Origin: Psilocybe azurescens
Taxonomy: Eukaryota > Basidiomycota > Agaricomycetes > Agaricales > Agrocybaceae
NCBI GenBank assembly: GCA_023853785.1
Contig: JAJIRX010000640.1
Location: 171,679-235,678, forward strand
Length of the DNA: 64,000 nucleotides
Reading direction: 5' to 3'
Each line of letters opens with the position of its first letter. Position 1 is the stretch's first letter. This document shows, one piece after another, positions 33,701-44,986 of this stretch. The notes below the pieces were generated by a model. It had not been told where the DNA came from. It did not search any database and worked only from the letters and a program-made list of their open reading frames with translations. Both the position numbers and the translations under genes were made by a program.

Positions 33701-34274
33701 AGACGCGGTAGCGCAGTGTAGTGCAAACACATGATGGTCCAACAGGACCAAAGCCACCACCGCTGAACGAAAGGACGCGACGCGACGCGACGCTGGCCGC
33801 AGGGTAGAATAGAATGGAGAATGGAGAGGATAGTATAGCATAGCATAGCATAGCGAATTTCAAAACACAACGCAATCACGACGCAACGCAATACAAAACC
33901 AATACCAACACCAAGCGAACACCAAGCAAATGCAAACGCAACACACACCTTCCTATACTCCTGGTCGCTGAAGATCCGCTTCGGCGAGGACACGACCTCG
34001 ACGCTCGCGCGGCCCTCCGCGACGAGCTCGTACACCGCGTCCGGCGTCAGCGGCGCGCGTCGCTCCCATATCCGCTTCGGGTCTTCCGGTCTACAACAAA
34101 AAGGAAAAGGAAAAGGAGGAATGAGATAGGATGAATGGATGGATTATGTGGAGGATGACACGCACCGTATGCCGATCTTCACAGGCCGCTTCGAGCTCGC
34201 CCGCCGGAGGTTGTGCACCGCGTTCATGTTCAGCCGTGTCGATGTTCGCATCGCAGCTATCCTATACTGGTGCA

Positions 34275-34305
<31 letters not shown>

Positions 34306-35508
34306 GTGACGTATATAAAAACAGAACAGCGACGAAGCTTGCAGGGAAGCTTAAAATGTGGCTGCTATTATGCCCCAGAACCGATCGAGCGAGTGCCTTT
34401 ATTTACGAAGGGCAGGGCTCGGGATCCGAGCCGAGAGAAGGGGAAGGGGAAAAGAGGGTGCACCACAAGACAGACGGTCGTGATTATCTTAGGTCGGGCG
34501 GGCGGGCGGCACATACGACAGACAGCCTGTGTAAGATGGATGCTGAATGAATGGTGCACTTTGAGCTTGGAGCTTGATGCGTCGTCGTCGGCGGAGCCCT
34601 TGCTCTGGATCCAAGACTAAGTAATGCGAGTGGGATGTGGGTAATGGAGGGATCTTGTATAGGAAAGGGGCCCACGACGCGAGATAAGCAAGTAACGCAA
34701 CGCGTTTTGTAGTTCCGGGACGAAAACTGAAAATGATGTTCGTATCCGTATGGTGGCTGCCCAGAGCCAACTATCTTGCCTATAAAGCATGTCAGAACAA
34801 CGAACATTGCCAAGAACAACATTTATGCACATACCGTATGTATAATTAAACCGTTAGATGCCTATAGTAAAGGACGAATAACCCGGAGTAGTGCAAGTGG
34901 CAGGTAAGAACCCTCGATGTCATTATCTCACGGGGATTCATTCGGATCTTCCCAAATGGGTCGTTCAAGAAACCACGTGGGGCCGTCCATCTCGCGCGTC
35001 ATGGACTCATGGCATGCACTGTGACAACGCTGTGATAACTTGCAGATAACACAGAACCGCGCTGTTCAACCAAGATTATACGGGGCGGATATCAAATATT
35101 GTCTTTCTTGAATCTTCAACTGCTGCATGTCAAAAGTTTTTTGTAAAGTTGCCAGTGTTCGTGGATTGTAAGTGGGATCGCGGAATATCTTGAATGGTGG
35201 GTGATACACTTCCTCTCCTCCTAATGCCCAAAATGTTATCGCGCTATAATTGCCTTATCTCTGACCACGGGCGCTAATCAAGACAGACAGAGGGGCCGGA
35301 GTAGTTTGACGTCTGAGTTATCACTGCCAGATTCGGAGCGAGAACGGAGATTCCCAAGAGAATTCAACTTGTAAGTTGTGGATTAAAGGTTTAGCAGAGT
35401 TCATTGATCATCAATGATCATCGATCATCTCCCATCCGAAACAACGATTCGTGAGATTCTATTCTACTCTACTCTATGGCTTCCCTCAGCTGACTGACTG
35501 CACACTCT
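33701..35508. repeat. Segmental duplication, copy B (LKR/SDH 5' end fused to MAK21)
   Basis: Second copy of 22091-23859 in the same orientation. The left border falls within the former LKR intron 2, a few bases upstream of the MAK21 sequence (33680). The right border (~35508, after CTGACTGACTGCACACTC) abuts the Tnp2 transposon region. Confidence 0.9.
33949..34251 (-). pseudogene. Duplicated LKR/SDH exons 1 and 2
   Basis: Exon 1' (34251-34166, 86 nt) and exon 2' (34090-33949, 142 nt) have exactly the lengths and splice sites of the originals and the same MRTSTRLNMN start. Differences from copy A within exon 2 are silent. There is no further LKR sequence behind it, only MAK21. An intact promoter makes a short chimeric transcript possible. 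Confidence 0.8.
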
Positions 35509-38304
35509 GCACATCTCCACACTGTGGGAAGAGGGAACACTATCACGTGGTGTTAAATCACCAATAAGTCTAATTTGCCGCTGATTAATGCTGCCGACCT
35601 GGATTAGTGCTTTTATGCACCAATTATCAGTATTACTTAAGGCATATCAGGTGGTGCTAGCCGCATCCATCATATTGTGACGTTATAAGACACCGGTTAT
35701 TAATGGATTAAAATACACTGCAACAAGCTGTGAGCAAAGCACTTATTATTAGTGAACCAATCAGTACAGCATATAGGCGTGCACATTAGGCGGCATTTGA
35801 TCCCCCTTATCATACACATATTTTCTCAGCGTTGGGAGTCTCTGAAATTTGTATTTTCTCCCAGAACTTTTTCAATTCTGATGCCTCGTACTGCTCCACG
35901 AAAACGTCAGCGAAGGCGCCATCATTCCAATAGGCCAAACCACAAGGTTCTTTGCAAATGCTCAGACCTGTGTGTGAGTCGTGGAAAGCTAATCTCACAA
36001 CAAACATGAATACGACACTATAAGATTATGGGACGCTCACCCCCACCTGATTCTGATGAAGAATTTACTGGTGGCTATATGAAACCAAGTGACTCTCCAC
36101 AAATGCAATATAGGGAAGTTAGTAATGCGGTTACAAGGTACACAAATAATGATTATCTTTCTCTTGTATAAATGTCAAACATGGTGTTCTAGAGATAATA
36201 ACTCTGATATTGGATCAGTTGCACATGAATCAGATGGCATTTATGCAACAGACTATCATGACTATGGGGCTGGAATGGATGAAGATGAGGAGGAGATTCT
36301 TGAGCACAGTGCGAACGATGCAGACCAACAATCTGGCATGAATACCCCTTGTGATGACAATAATGGCGACAATAGCGACAACAACAGCATCAACAGCCTT
36401 GCAGATCTACTTGATTTTGGTCATACATTTTCTACAACAACTATCCCAGGCAATGACAATATCGAATCCGATAGCGATGCTAGTACTGTGCTATCAAGTG
36501 TTGATTCCAGTAACCGGCAAACCTCAGAAATGAACAGCTTGAACTATGAATACATCGAAGAAGAGGAAATTAGTGCCAGATTGTCTTATGCAGACAAAAT
36601 GAGAATATTGGATGAAATCTTGGATGGGCATCCAGATGTAGTATCAGATGATTCTGATGACGGATTTATATGGAATAACCGTAAGCAAGGCTAGACTGTT
36701 TTCAGTAGTCAAACTGACACTGTATGCTTAGGATTTATGCAACTCACACCTCAGGATATTGACAATATTCAAGCATTCAAGATACGAATTATGGCAAATA
36801 TGCCCCATACAGCTTTTCAGCACATGCGTCATGCTTTTAGCCACCGTCTTGAAATATCTTCTTGGTACACCATTGTACATCGTGTGGCCATGCTATCGGG
36901 GTTTATACCACTGTGGATTGACTGTTGCATTAATTCCTGCATGGCATACACAGGCAACTTTAAAGACAATGAAACTTGCAATTACTGTCCAGAACACCGT
37001 TTTAATGCCGAAGGAAAGCCCCGACGTGTCTTCTGTTACCTACCCCTAATTCCCTCGCCTTCAAAGACTTTTTTTCCAACCTCAAAACTGTCAACCTTCT
37101 GTCATACCGCCAGACATATACAGCCAAAAAGGCTGAATTATTGGATCCTGGTGAATTTCCTGACGAAATTGGAGACATATTTGACTGTGAACATTACATG
37201 AAACTATGCCGAAGAAAAGTCACTGTGGATGGCAAAAATTATCTCATAACTACTTCTCAAATTCCACCGATATTGCCTTTTCACTCTGTATGGATGGCTA
37301 TTTACTTTATAAACGGAAACGAGGTGGACCAACTGCAACACCAATAGTTATTCAGCTATTGAATTTCCCACCAGAAATTCGAACTCATAATTCATGACTC
37401 CTCTGCCTAGGCATTACCCCTGGACCAAAAGGGCCCAAAATTTGAGCACATTCCTCCACCCCCTTGACGAAGAGCTAGTGAAACTAGCAGTAGGTGTTGA
37501 AACATTTAATTGTGTCAGTCAATGACGCTTCAATCTTCATGCATACAATATTTTCGTGGGAGGAGATATGATTGCAATGGAGAAATTTCTCAACATCAAA
37601 GGGCATAATGCAAAATGTCCATGCCGGTCCTGCAGGATAAAAGCCGTAAATGACTCTTCAAAGACCAAAGGCGCAAACAAAACATACTATGTTCCTTTAA
37701 CACCCCCTAATAAGCAAAGCGGTGCATACGATCCTCATGCCCTTCCATTGCAAAAACATTCAGACTGGAAGACTGTCACAGATGCGATTGAATCAGCTGC
37801 ATCACCTCTGAAGCAAGAAGAAATTGCTCAGGAATTTGGAATTAAAGCAATGCCAGCACTTACACGGGTGGGCTCACTTGATTACGCTCAAGGAATGCCT
37901 TGGGACTATATGCATCTCCTTCTTGAGAATGTTGTCAAAAATCTGGTGGATCTCTGGCTAGGTCGATACAAAGGTCTGGATGCAGGTGATGAAGACTTTA
38001 TTATACCTGAACACATATGGAAAGAGGTGGCCACAGAAACGACAAGGGCTGTCCACTTTATACCTGCCAATTTTGTTCGCTCTCTGGGAAATCCATATAA
38101 CAACCGAGTGAATCTTAATGCTGAAGGATGGTCATTTTGGTTCATTTATATGGCACCTATCCTCTTAAAAGGTCGATTTATGAAGGACATCTATTACAAA
38201 CATTTTATTCAACTCGTACACATCATGAAGAAGCTGATACAGTTTACCATCAGCCGTTCAGAACTTGCAGAGGTTGAGAGCAATATCATAACATGGGTCC
38301 AAAC

Positions 38305-38803
38305 TGTTACGACTTCAAGCTTATATTCACGTGTGTGGATAAAGCCAACAGTCAAGTAGTCAAGAACAGCGAGTTCCAAGCGGTGTCAAGTAAGAGGAGG
38401 TTAGATTCTCAAGAACTAGCTAAAGAATACAGTGGATCCTTCCTGGTATAAATACTATGAACCGCACAGCAAGTTGAAACGAGTTTGAATGTTCATCAGC
38501 AGATGTATATAAGAATAGAGGAAACAGATCAAGTGTTCATCGAAAGATGTATCATAAAAGATAGAAGTGAAAGTCCATCAAAGATATGATGGAGTTTTGT
38601 AGATATGATGGAAAGCAAAGTTCATCAGAACATACGATGATGTATCAATGATGTGACGGATGACAAAGAAAAGGGAAAAGAAAAGAAAAGAAAAGACTTG
38701 TTGTAACAATCACATGATGTTGTCCATCATGTGACAGGAAGGTTTTATATACGAAAAGGAAAAGAAAAAGCAAAAGCAAAAAGAAAATAAAGTGTCCATA
38801 ACA
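38305..38803 (-). repeat. 3' LTR of the chromovirus (genomic left)
   Basis: 499 bp; on the plus strand it runs from TGTTACGACTTC to GTGTCCATAACA. The polypurine tract adjoins at 38804-38820. Confidence 0.95.
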
Positions 38804-38820
38804 TTACCCCCCTTCTAAGG
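38804..38820 (-). promoter_or_regulatory. Polypurine tract
   Basis: On the minus strand the sequence just before the 3' LTR is AGAAGGGGGGTAA, a purine run suited to prime plus-strand DNA synthesis. Confidence 0.7.
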
Positions 38821-38834
38821 TTCGACTGTCCCAG

Positions 38835-39358
38835 TCAAATGGTCTTTAGTATCCGTGAGGGTTCTCCGGTATTGTTTGCGATGCCAACGTCATCCGTGGG
38901 GTCGTCATAATCAAAGTAATCGCTTCTGTGAGGAGAGTCGTTACGCTTGAAAGGACAGTATCTTGTTGTATGTCCTGGTCCTCGGCGGTGGCAGTGGTTG
39001 CAGGTGAGTTGTTCCGTGGGGGTGTCGTGCGGTGTTTGATGAGCACGTGTTTGATGGCTCGTTCGAAACCCTTGAGTTGAAGACGTTTGAGGGAGTCGGT
39101 GGCGGCTTTGTGGTGGACTCGGACTCTCGCCCTGTTTGACTGCGATGTCCGCCTCAATGATTCGTGATTTCGCCAGATAAATAGTTGAAAAATTCAAGTT
39201 CTCGTTCGATAAAGGGGGGCAAAGGGCTTGACGTCGTATCGGTTTTCGGCATTTTTCAAGATTTCAAGTAGTTCGTAGACGGAGAGAGTATTAAAAAGTT
39301 GAGACGATGTAGTAGTAGATTGGGGAACAGATGAGGCACGAGCAGTGGAATGAGACAT
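38835..39358 (-). CDS. Accessory frame B of the chromovirus: zinc-knuckle protein
   Basis: Starts MSHSTARASSVPQSTTTSSQ (39358) and, after one shift at a C6 run (~39215), continues to a stop at 38835. The C-terminal half has CNHCHRRGPGHTTRYC, a C-x2-C-x6-H-x4-C knuckle (the canonical spacing is x4 before His), in a Pro/Ser/Thr-rich context. It lies between the chromodomain and the 3' LTR, where other elements may carry env-like genes, but shows no signal peptide or membrane segment. It looks like a second Gag-like or RNA-binding protein. Function unknown. Confidence 0.55.
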
Positions 39359-39381
39359 TGTTGGATATCGATGTTTGTTGC

Positions 39382-39696
39382 CTAGAAGTGTAGCGACTTG
39401 ACCTTTCTTATAGCCTTTGTTGCCAGTCCGGGTCTAAGTTTTTCCTTGAGCTGGGAAATCCGCAGTTGATACTCTAGATTTTGGTCATGCGCCATTGCTG
39501 CGCATCTGTCCTTGAGTTCATTGCGTGCTTGTTTCTCCGCATCTTGAGACATTATGAACGCTATCTCAAGTTCTTCAAGCATTTGTTGTCGATCTTCTTG
39601 GGATTTTGGTATTTTTGTCGTGAGGAAAATAGGTTCGTGAGTGTTTTGGGGAAAGAGAGTGGACTTGACGCGTTTGATCGAGGGAAAGGAGAGCAT
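39382..39696 (-). CDS. Accessory frame A of the chromovirus, 104 aa
   Basis: Intact frame MLSFPSIKRVKSTLFPQ to KAIRKVKSLHF, directly after the pol stop (40 bp away). The middle is charged and helix-prone (EDRQQMLEELEIAFIMSQDA, EKQARNELKDRC, LRISQLKEKL), suggesting a coiled coil. Not a known retroelement domain. It may be part of a spliced product with frame B, whose start is 24 bp further on. Confidence 0.5.
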   Translation of the reverse strand: MLSFPSIKRVKSTLFPQNTHEPIFLTTKIPKSQEDRQQMLEELEIAFIMSQDAEKQARNELKDRCAAMAHDQNLEYQLRISQLKEKLRPGLATKAIRKVKSLHF

Positions 39697-39735
39697 GTTG
39701 ATTGATTGTTGAGTGAGGGAAGATGGTGGTCTTTT

Positions 39736-42700
39736 TTACAGCTTGTGACGTGTTCGGTAAGTCTGTAAGATTTCGTTACCGGTTTCTTCAAAGACCAAAG
39801 CCGGTTCCCACGTTGCTTCAGTGATCGGATAGTCCTTCCATTTGACGTAGTATTGGTATCCTCTTCCTCTTTTTCGATGTTTGAGAATTGTCTCTATTTC
39901 CCAATGTTCTTCTTCGTTTAATATCTCTGGTGGCGGTCGAATGAAATTAGGTCCATGTGTTTCGGTCTCGTGGTATGGATTAAGAAGTGTCGCATGGAAT
40001 ACATCGTGAATGAGCCATCCTTTGGGGAGTTCCAGTCGATAAGTTAGCGGTCCTAAGACTTCTTTGATCTTGAAGGGTCCTTCTCGTTTTGGTGCCATTT
40101 TCTTGTGATAATTTGTCTGTAAATTTGTCGCTTCTAGCCAAACTCTTTGTCCTTGGATGAACGGTGTGAAGTTCGAGTTTTTCCTTTCAGCCATCCTTGT
40201 CCGGGCTAGTTCGTGGGCTGCTAGGGCTTCTTCTCGATCCTTTTGAAGATACTTCAGTCTTTCTTCTACTGAAGGAAACTTGGTGTGTTCAAATGCAGTG
40301 GGAATTCGCGATGGGGGAGTATCCAAGAATTAATTCGAATGGTGTTCTCTGTCTGTCTGCATGTCTTCGGTTATTGTGAGTGAATTCGAGGGTCCCAAGT
40401 CGTTCGTGCCAGTCTTCTGGGTGAGACGAGCAGTATATGGATAGATAGGCTTCGATCTCTTGGTTATATCGTTCCGTTGTTCCGTCTGTTTGAGGGTGAT
40501 AAGCAGTTGAAAATTTTGATTTTACTCCAAGGAGTTTCATTAGCTCTTTGAATGATTCAGCAGCAAATCTGGGGTCTCGATCTGATGTGAGGCTGTCTGG
40601 TAGTCCAAATCTTTTGTAGAGATTGTCCAGTAAGAGTTTGCCAGTCTTTTCAGCATCCAGTCCTTTCATTCGGCATGGAATAAGGATAAGTCCTTTTGTG
40701 TTCCCATGATCGGTGATGCTTAGAATCGCATCAAATTCAACTTCTCCTTGCTTGTCCAGGATCGGTGGAAGGTCTGTAAGGAAGTCCATAGCACTGTCTG
40801 CAAAGGGTCGGGCTGACTTTGGTCCAGGTATCGGTATGAATGATGGGTTAGAGGGATGTCGATTTATTTTGAACTGTTGGCAGGCGGCACATCCTTTTAC
40901 ATATTGCTTGACAAATGATCGTAATCCTGGCCACCAGTAGTGTTGTTTTACCGAATTGAATGTTTCTAATTCTCCAGGGTGTCCGGCTGAGATAGGGTCG
41001 TGATATGATTTGACTATGTCTTTCCGTGAGGGTTTGATCTTTTGGAATGTAGGCTCGTCCTTGGTAGTATAAGATAGTTTTGCCATTCACATTCTCTGTT
41101 TTCCATTCTCTGAGGTTGTGTTGTGCATTTGGTGGTCCTCCTTCTAATAGGGTTTTCATTGCTTCTGCTGCATTGTGGTCCAGTTCGTTTGCATTGGCAA
41201 TTCTTTCCTGTAACTCGGCGTCGATTAAGTCAATGAAAAGCTTTTCTGGAAGTAAGGTGATGTTTTCATTGTCGTGGTCTTCTTCTGGGGTGAAATCGGG
41301 CGTCTTGAAAGGGTATCGGATTGAATCATTTTGTTTCCAGGTAGATGTACCAACTTCAGATTGAATTCTGAGACATACAGAGACCAGCGCGCCTGTCGCC
41401 GGTTTAGATTTTGGGCCGATCTGAAATATGTCAAATTCTTGTGATCTGAATATACCGTAGTTGTGTGTTCTGATCCTTGGATGTAGTGTCTCCATTCCTG
41501 TAATGATCTGATTATTCCCAGTAATTCCCTGTCGTAGATTTCGTAGTTTCTTTCGGTTGGAGAGAACGTTCTTGATATAAATGCGCATGGGTGTCTTTCG
41601 CCATTTCCGTCCAGTTGAGTAAGGACTGCTCCGGAGGCATATTTTGAAGCGTCAGATTCAATTTGAAATGGTTTGGCAGGGTCGGGCATCAAGAGTACCG
41701 GTTCTTCCGTGAATCGTTTCTTCAGTTCATCAAAGGCAGCTTGAGTTGTGTCATTCCATAGAAATCCTTTGTCTTTCTTCAGGAGTTCATTTAGAGGTCG
41801 AGCTACTTCAGAGAATTTCCGGATGAATTTTCGGTAGAAGTTCCCAAAGCCCAGGAACGATCGGACTTGTTTGAGAGTAGTAGGTGCTGGCCAGTCTTGA
41901 ATTCCTTTGAGTTTTGTTGGATCCATAGAGATTTTTCCTGCTTCAACAATCATTCCGAGATATTCCACTTTTCCTTGAGCAAAAGAGCATTTTTCCGGTT
42001 TGAGATAGAGATCATTTTCTCGCAGTCGTTGTAGAACCATTTTGGTGTATTTTTCCAATTCCCCTTGATCTTTCGCAAAGATTAGAATGTCGTCCATATA
42101 GATGATTACGAAGCATTGTGATATCATGTCTTCAAAGATTGAGTCCATCATGGATTGGAAGGTTGCTGGGGAATTGCACATGCCAAAGAACATTACAGTT
42201 GGTTCAAAAAGTCCTCGGTTGGTTTTGAATGCTGCTTTCCATTGATCACCTTCTTTTATCCTGATGTTGTTGTAGCCCCATCGGATATCTAGTTTGGTGA
42301 AGAATTTTGCGCCTTTCAATTTGTCCATAAGTTCCGTAATCCGTGGTAGTGGGTAAGCATTCTTGATTGTCCAGTCATTCAGATACCTGTAGTCTTGACA
42401 AGGTCTAAGCTTTCCATCTTTCTTTGATACGAAGAAGAAGGGAGATGCCATAGGTGATTCCGAGGGTCGAATGTATCCTTTGTCCAATTGTTCCTTTGTC
42501 CAGGTGTCCAGTTCTGTTTGTTCTGCTGGTGTGATATTGTATGCCTTGAATTTCTTTGGTATGAATCCTTCTTTTAACTCAATTTTATGGTCCCATGGTC
42601 TTGGTTCCGGGAATCGGTCTGCCGCTTGTTTATCAAAAAGGTCCATATATGATTGATATTCTGGGGGAACGATTTCTTGGAGAGGTCTTGTCGGTTTCTC

Positions 42701-43268
42701 TGGTTCATATTGTTGGGCCAGTGTCTGTGAGGTAGTGATTTTGGTGTTAAGCCAAGTTTCTTTTATTTCATCTTCGTTTGCATCCCCAATATATCGGATG
42801 ACTAACGATTCGAATTCCTCCAATGGGTGGGTAGTCTCGATTGTTGGTGTTTGTTCGTCCGTTTCTTCTTCAATGGTGGTTTGATTTATTGTAGGCCCTT
42901 GACGTGGTTTCCAAGTTATCTGTCCATTCCGCCAGTTGATTTCTGGATTCTTTTCCTGTAGCCAAGGGAATCCTAAAATAATTTTCTGTTTTCCTAGCCC
43001 AGAGACCAGTAATTGTTCCTGATGGTTCCGGTTTCCAACCTTTAGGTCCAGGTCTACAAATGACGAGATGGTTCCTTTCTTGTTCGGGGTTCCGTCTCAC
43101 GTTATAAACCCGGATCGGTTTTTCCAAGGGTTGGGTTCTGAGTCCAAGTTTTTGTGCATAGTTCTGGTCAATGAATTTCCCTCCTGCTCCTGAGTCTAAG
43201 AGCGCAGAGGTTTCGGCGATTTGTGAGCCATTCTGTTTCTTGGTGGGGAATGAAACTGGTAAAAGCAT
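39736..43268 (-). pseudogene. Chromovirus Pol (protease, RT, RNase H, integrase, chromodomain), frameshifted
   Basis: Protease active site SALLDSGAGGKFID (~43200). RT (42823-41225) has KDGKLRPCQDYRYLND and catalytic YMDDILIFAKD (~42095), then RNase H SDHKNLTYF. Integrase (41086-40289) has the HHCC finger (SAGHPGELETFN..CAACQQF), then SITDHGNTKG, SDRDPRFAA and AYHPQTDGTTERYNQE. The C-terminus (40326-39736) ends in a chromodomain HWEIETILKHRKRGRGYQYY, VKWKDYPITEATWEP, which in this class guides integration to marked chromatin. Shifts after the protease (~43110), between RNase H and integrase (two) and before the chromodomain divide it; each is one base, so a recent loss or a sequence error are both possible. 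Confidence 0.9.
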
Positions 43269-43348
43269 AGTTTTATTCTCAATTGTTGCCGTAAGTACAG
43301 ATTGTATCTTCAGATAAGGAGAGACAGACGTCGTCCTGTTTCTCCACT

Positions 43349-44288
43349 TTAAAAATCCTTTTCTTCTTTCTCTTCAAATCCTGTTTTAACCATGAGGTCT
43401 GCGAGTTCGTCTTTTTCGTCCTTGTTCAGGCTCCTGATATGGGCATGGAGTTCCTTTGGGGTCCACTTCTTGCTGGGTTGTCCTTGGGTTCTGTTCTGGT
43501 TTGTTGGTCCTTTCTGTGGGCAATCTCTGGATAGATGTCCTTGTTGTTTGCACCTGAAACAGGCGCCTTTCCTGATTAATTCGGCTCGTTCTTCGGCTGT
43601 CATGGCGCTTATGTCCATCCTGTTTGGGTCGTAGTTCCTGTTGTTCCTTGGGAAATTGTTCCAGCGTGGCGTCCTCCTGCGTTCTTCTGGTTCTTCTCTA
43701 AAGACCTTGGCCAGTCTGTAGTTGGTGTCAAATGTTGTTGCTTTTTTTGTACCAGCCTTGGATCGTTCTTGGAAGGTCTTCAGAGTACAGGATCCTGTCG
43801 GCAAGCTGAGGTGTGATGCATTTTTGGAATAATCCAATGAGGTGGGCATGGTCTGATTCTGTTTCTGTTCCTAGATTGGCTTGTCCTACCAACAATTTGA
43901 ACTTGTTGATGATGTCTTCCACTCTTTCGTTGGGTTTTTGCCTAAGTCGTTTTATGTCATTCATGGCTGATCTGGTTTCGTCCACCGGGGTGAATGCGTC
44001 ATGGAATTTTTCAAAGAATGTGCTGAGGGTGTCCCATTCGATGGTTTGATTGGGACTGATTCCTCTCGTCCTTGAGGTTAAGTACTGTTCTTTCCATAGT
44101 TTTGCTCCTCCTTCCATGCAGAATGATAAGATGAAGGCGATTTTCTTCTTGTCAGTGTTATAGATGTCTTCGTTTATGTCCATGTAAAGATAGCAGTCTT
44201 GTATAAAAGACTTGGACTTTGTTCGGTCTCCATCGAATACAACAGGTTTGTTGATCGAGATTTCTTTCTTTCCATTTGTTTCAACCAT
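43349..44288 (-). pseudogene. Chromovirus Gag, one frame shift
   Basis: MVETNGKKEISINKPVVFDG starts at 44288 (the frame may be open further upstream). The capsid-like part runs to IQGWYKK (~43745), where an A7 run carries one extra base. The other frame continues ATTFDTNYRLAKVF and ends at 43349 with the zinc knuckle CFRCKQQGHLSRDC (C-x2-C-x4-H-x4-C), which binds element RNA. Gag forms the virus-like particle. Correcting one A would give a continuous ~300-aa protein. Confidence 0.85.
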
Positions 44289-44475
44289 GTCTGTGTCTTG
44301 TTGTTCTTCTTGGTCTATCGCCAGGGTTGATAATAAGCCGTATAGCGAGTTCGATAGGTCTTCGTTGCCTAGGTTGATATCTTCAGAGCTTTGTCTGGAT
44401 GGGTTCAGTGTCTGCCAATTTCGTGTCGGGTTTCAGAGGTCTCGTCTGCTGGGGAGCGGGCGAGATTTGTAGATG

Positions 44476-44486
44476 AGCTAGTTCTT
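44476..44486 (-). promoter_or_regulatory. Primer-binding site of self-priming (Tf1) type
   Basis: One base inside the 5' LTR the minus strand reads AAGAACTAGCT. Its complement AGCTAGTTCTT occurs within the LTR (44604-44594), about 30 bp downstream of a TATTTATA box. In Tf1/sushi elements the first 11 nt of the mRNA fold back onto such a PBS. No tRNA-type TGG start is present. Confidence 0.65.
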
Positions 44487-44487
44487 T

Positions 44488-44986
44488 TGTTACGACTTCA
44501 AGCTTATATTCACGTGTGTGGATAAAGCCAACAGTCAAGTAGTCAAGAACAGCGAGTTCCAAGCGGTGTCAAGTAAGAGGAGGTTAGATTCTCAAGAACT
44601 AGCTAAAGAATACAGTGGATCCTTCCTGGTATAAATACTATGAACCGCACAGCAAGTTGAAACGAGTTTGAATGTTCATCAGCAGATGTATATAAGAATA
44701 GAGGAAACAGATCAAGTGTTCATCGAAAGATGTATCATAAAAGATAGAAGTGAAAGTCCATCAAAGATATGATGGAGTTTTGTAGATATGATGGAAAGCA
44801 AAGTTCATCAGAACATACGATGATGTATCAATGATGTGACGGATGACAAAGAAAAGGGAAAAGAAAAGAAAAGAAAAGACTTGTTGTAACAATCACATGA
44901 TGTTGTCCATCATGTGACAGGAAGGTTTTATATACGAAAAGGAAAAGAAAAAGCAAAAGCAAAAAGAAAATAAAGTGTCCATAACA
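44488..44986 (-). repeat. 5' LTR of the chromovirus (genomic right)
   Basis: 499 bp, reading the same as the left LTR throughout. On the minus strand it contains TATTTATA (~44640) and the predicted transcript start AGCTAGTTCTT at ~44604. Confidence 0.95.

Larger units (their letters stand above)
38305..44986 (-). mobile_element. Ty3-type chromovirus LTR retrotransposon, 6682 bp
   Basis: Full-length element with 499-bp LTRs at both ends in which I see no difference, flanked by the 5-bp duplication CAAAC (38300-38304, 44987-44991). Gene order on the minus strand is gag, protease, reverse transcriptase, RNase H, integrase, chromodomain, then two extra frames. The order RT before integrase plus the C-terminal chromodomain define a chromovirus. 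A self-priming-type PBS and a PPT are present. It sits inside the Tnp2 transposase gene. Coding frames carry at least five single-base shifts despite the young LTRs. Confidence 0.93.
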
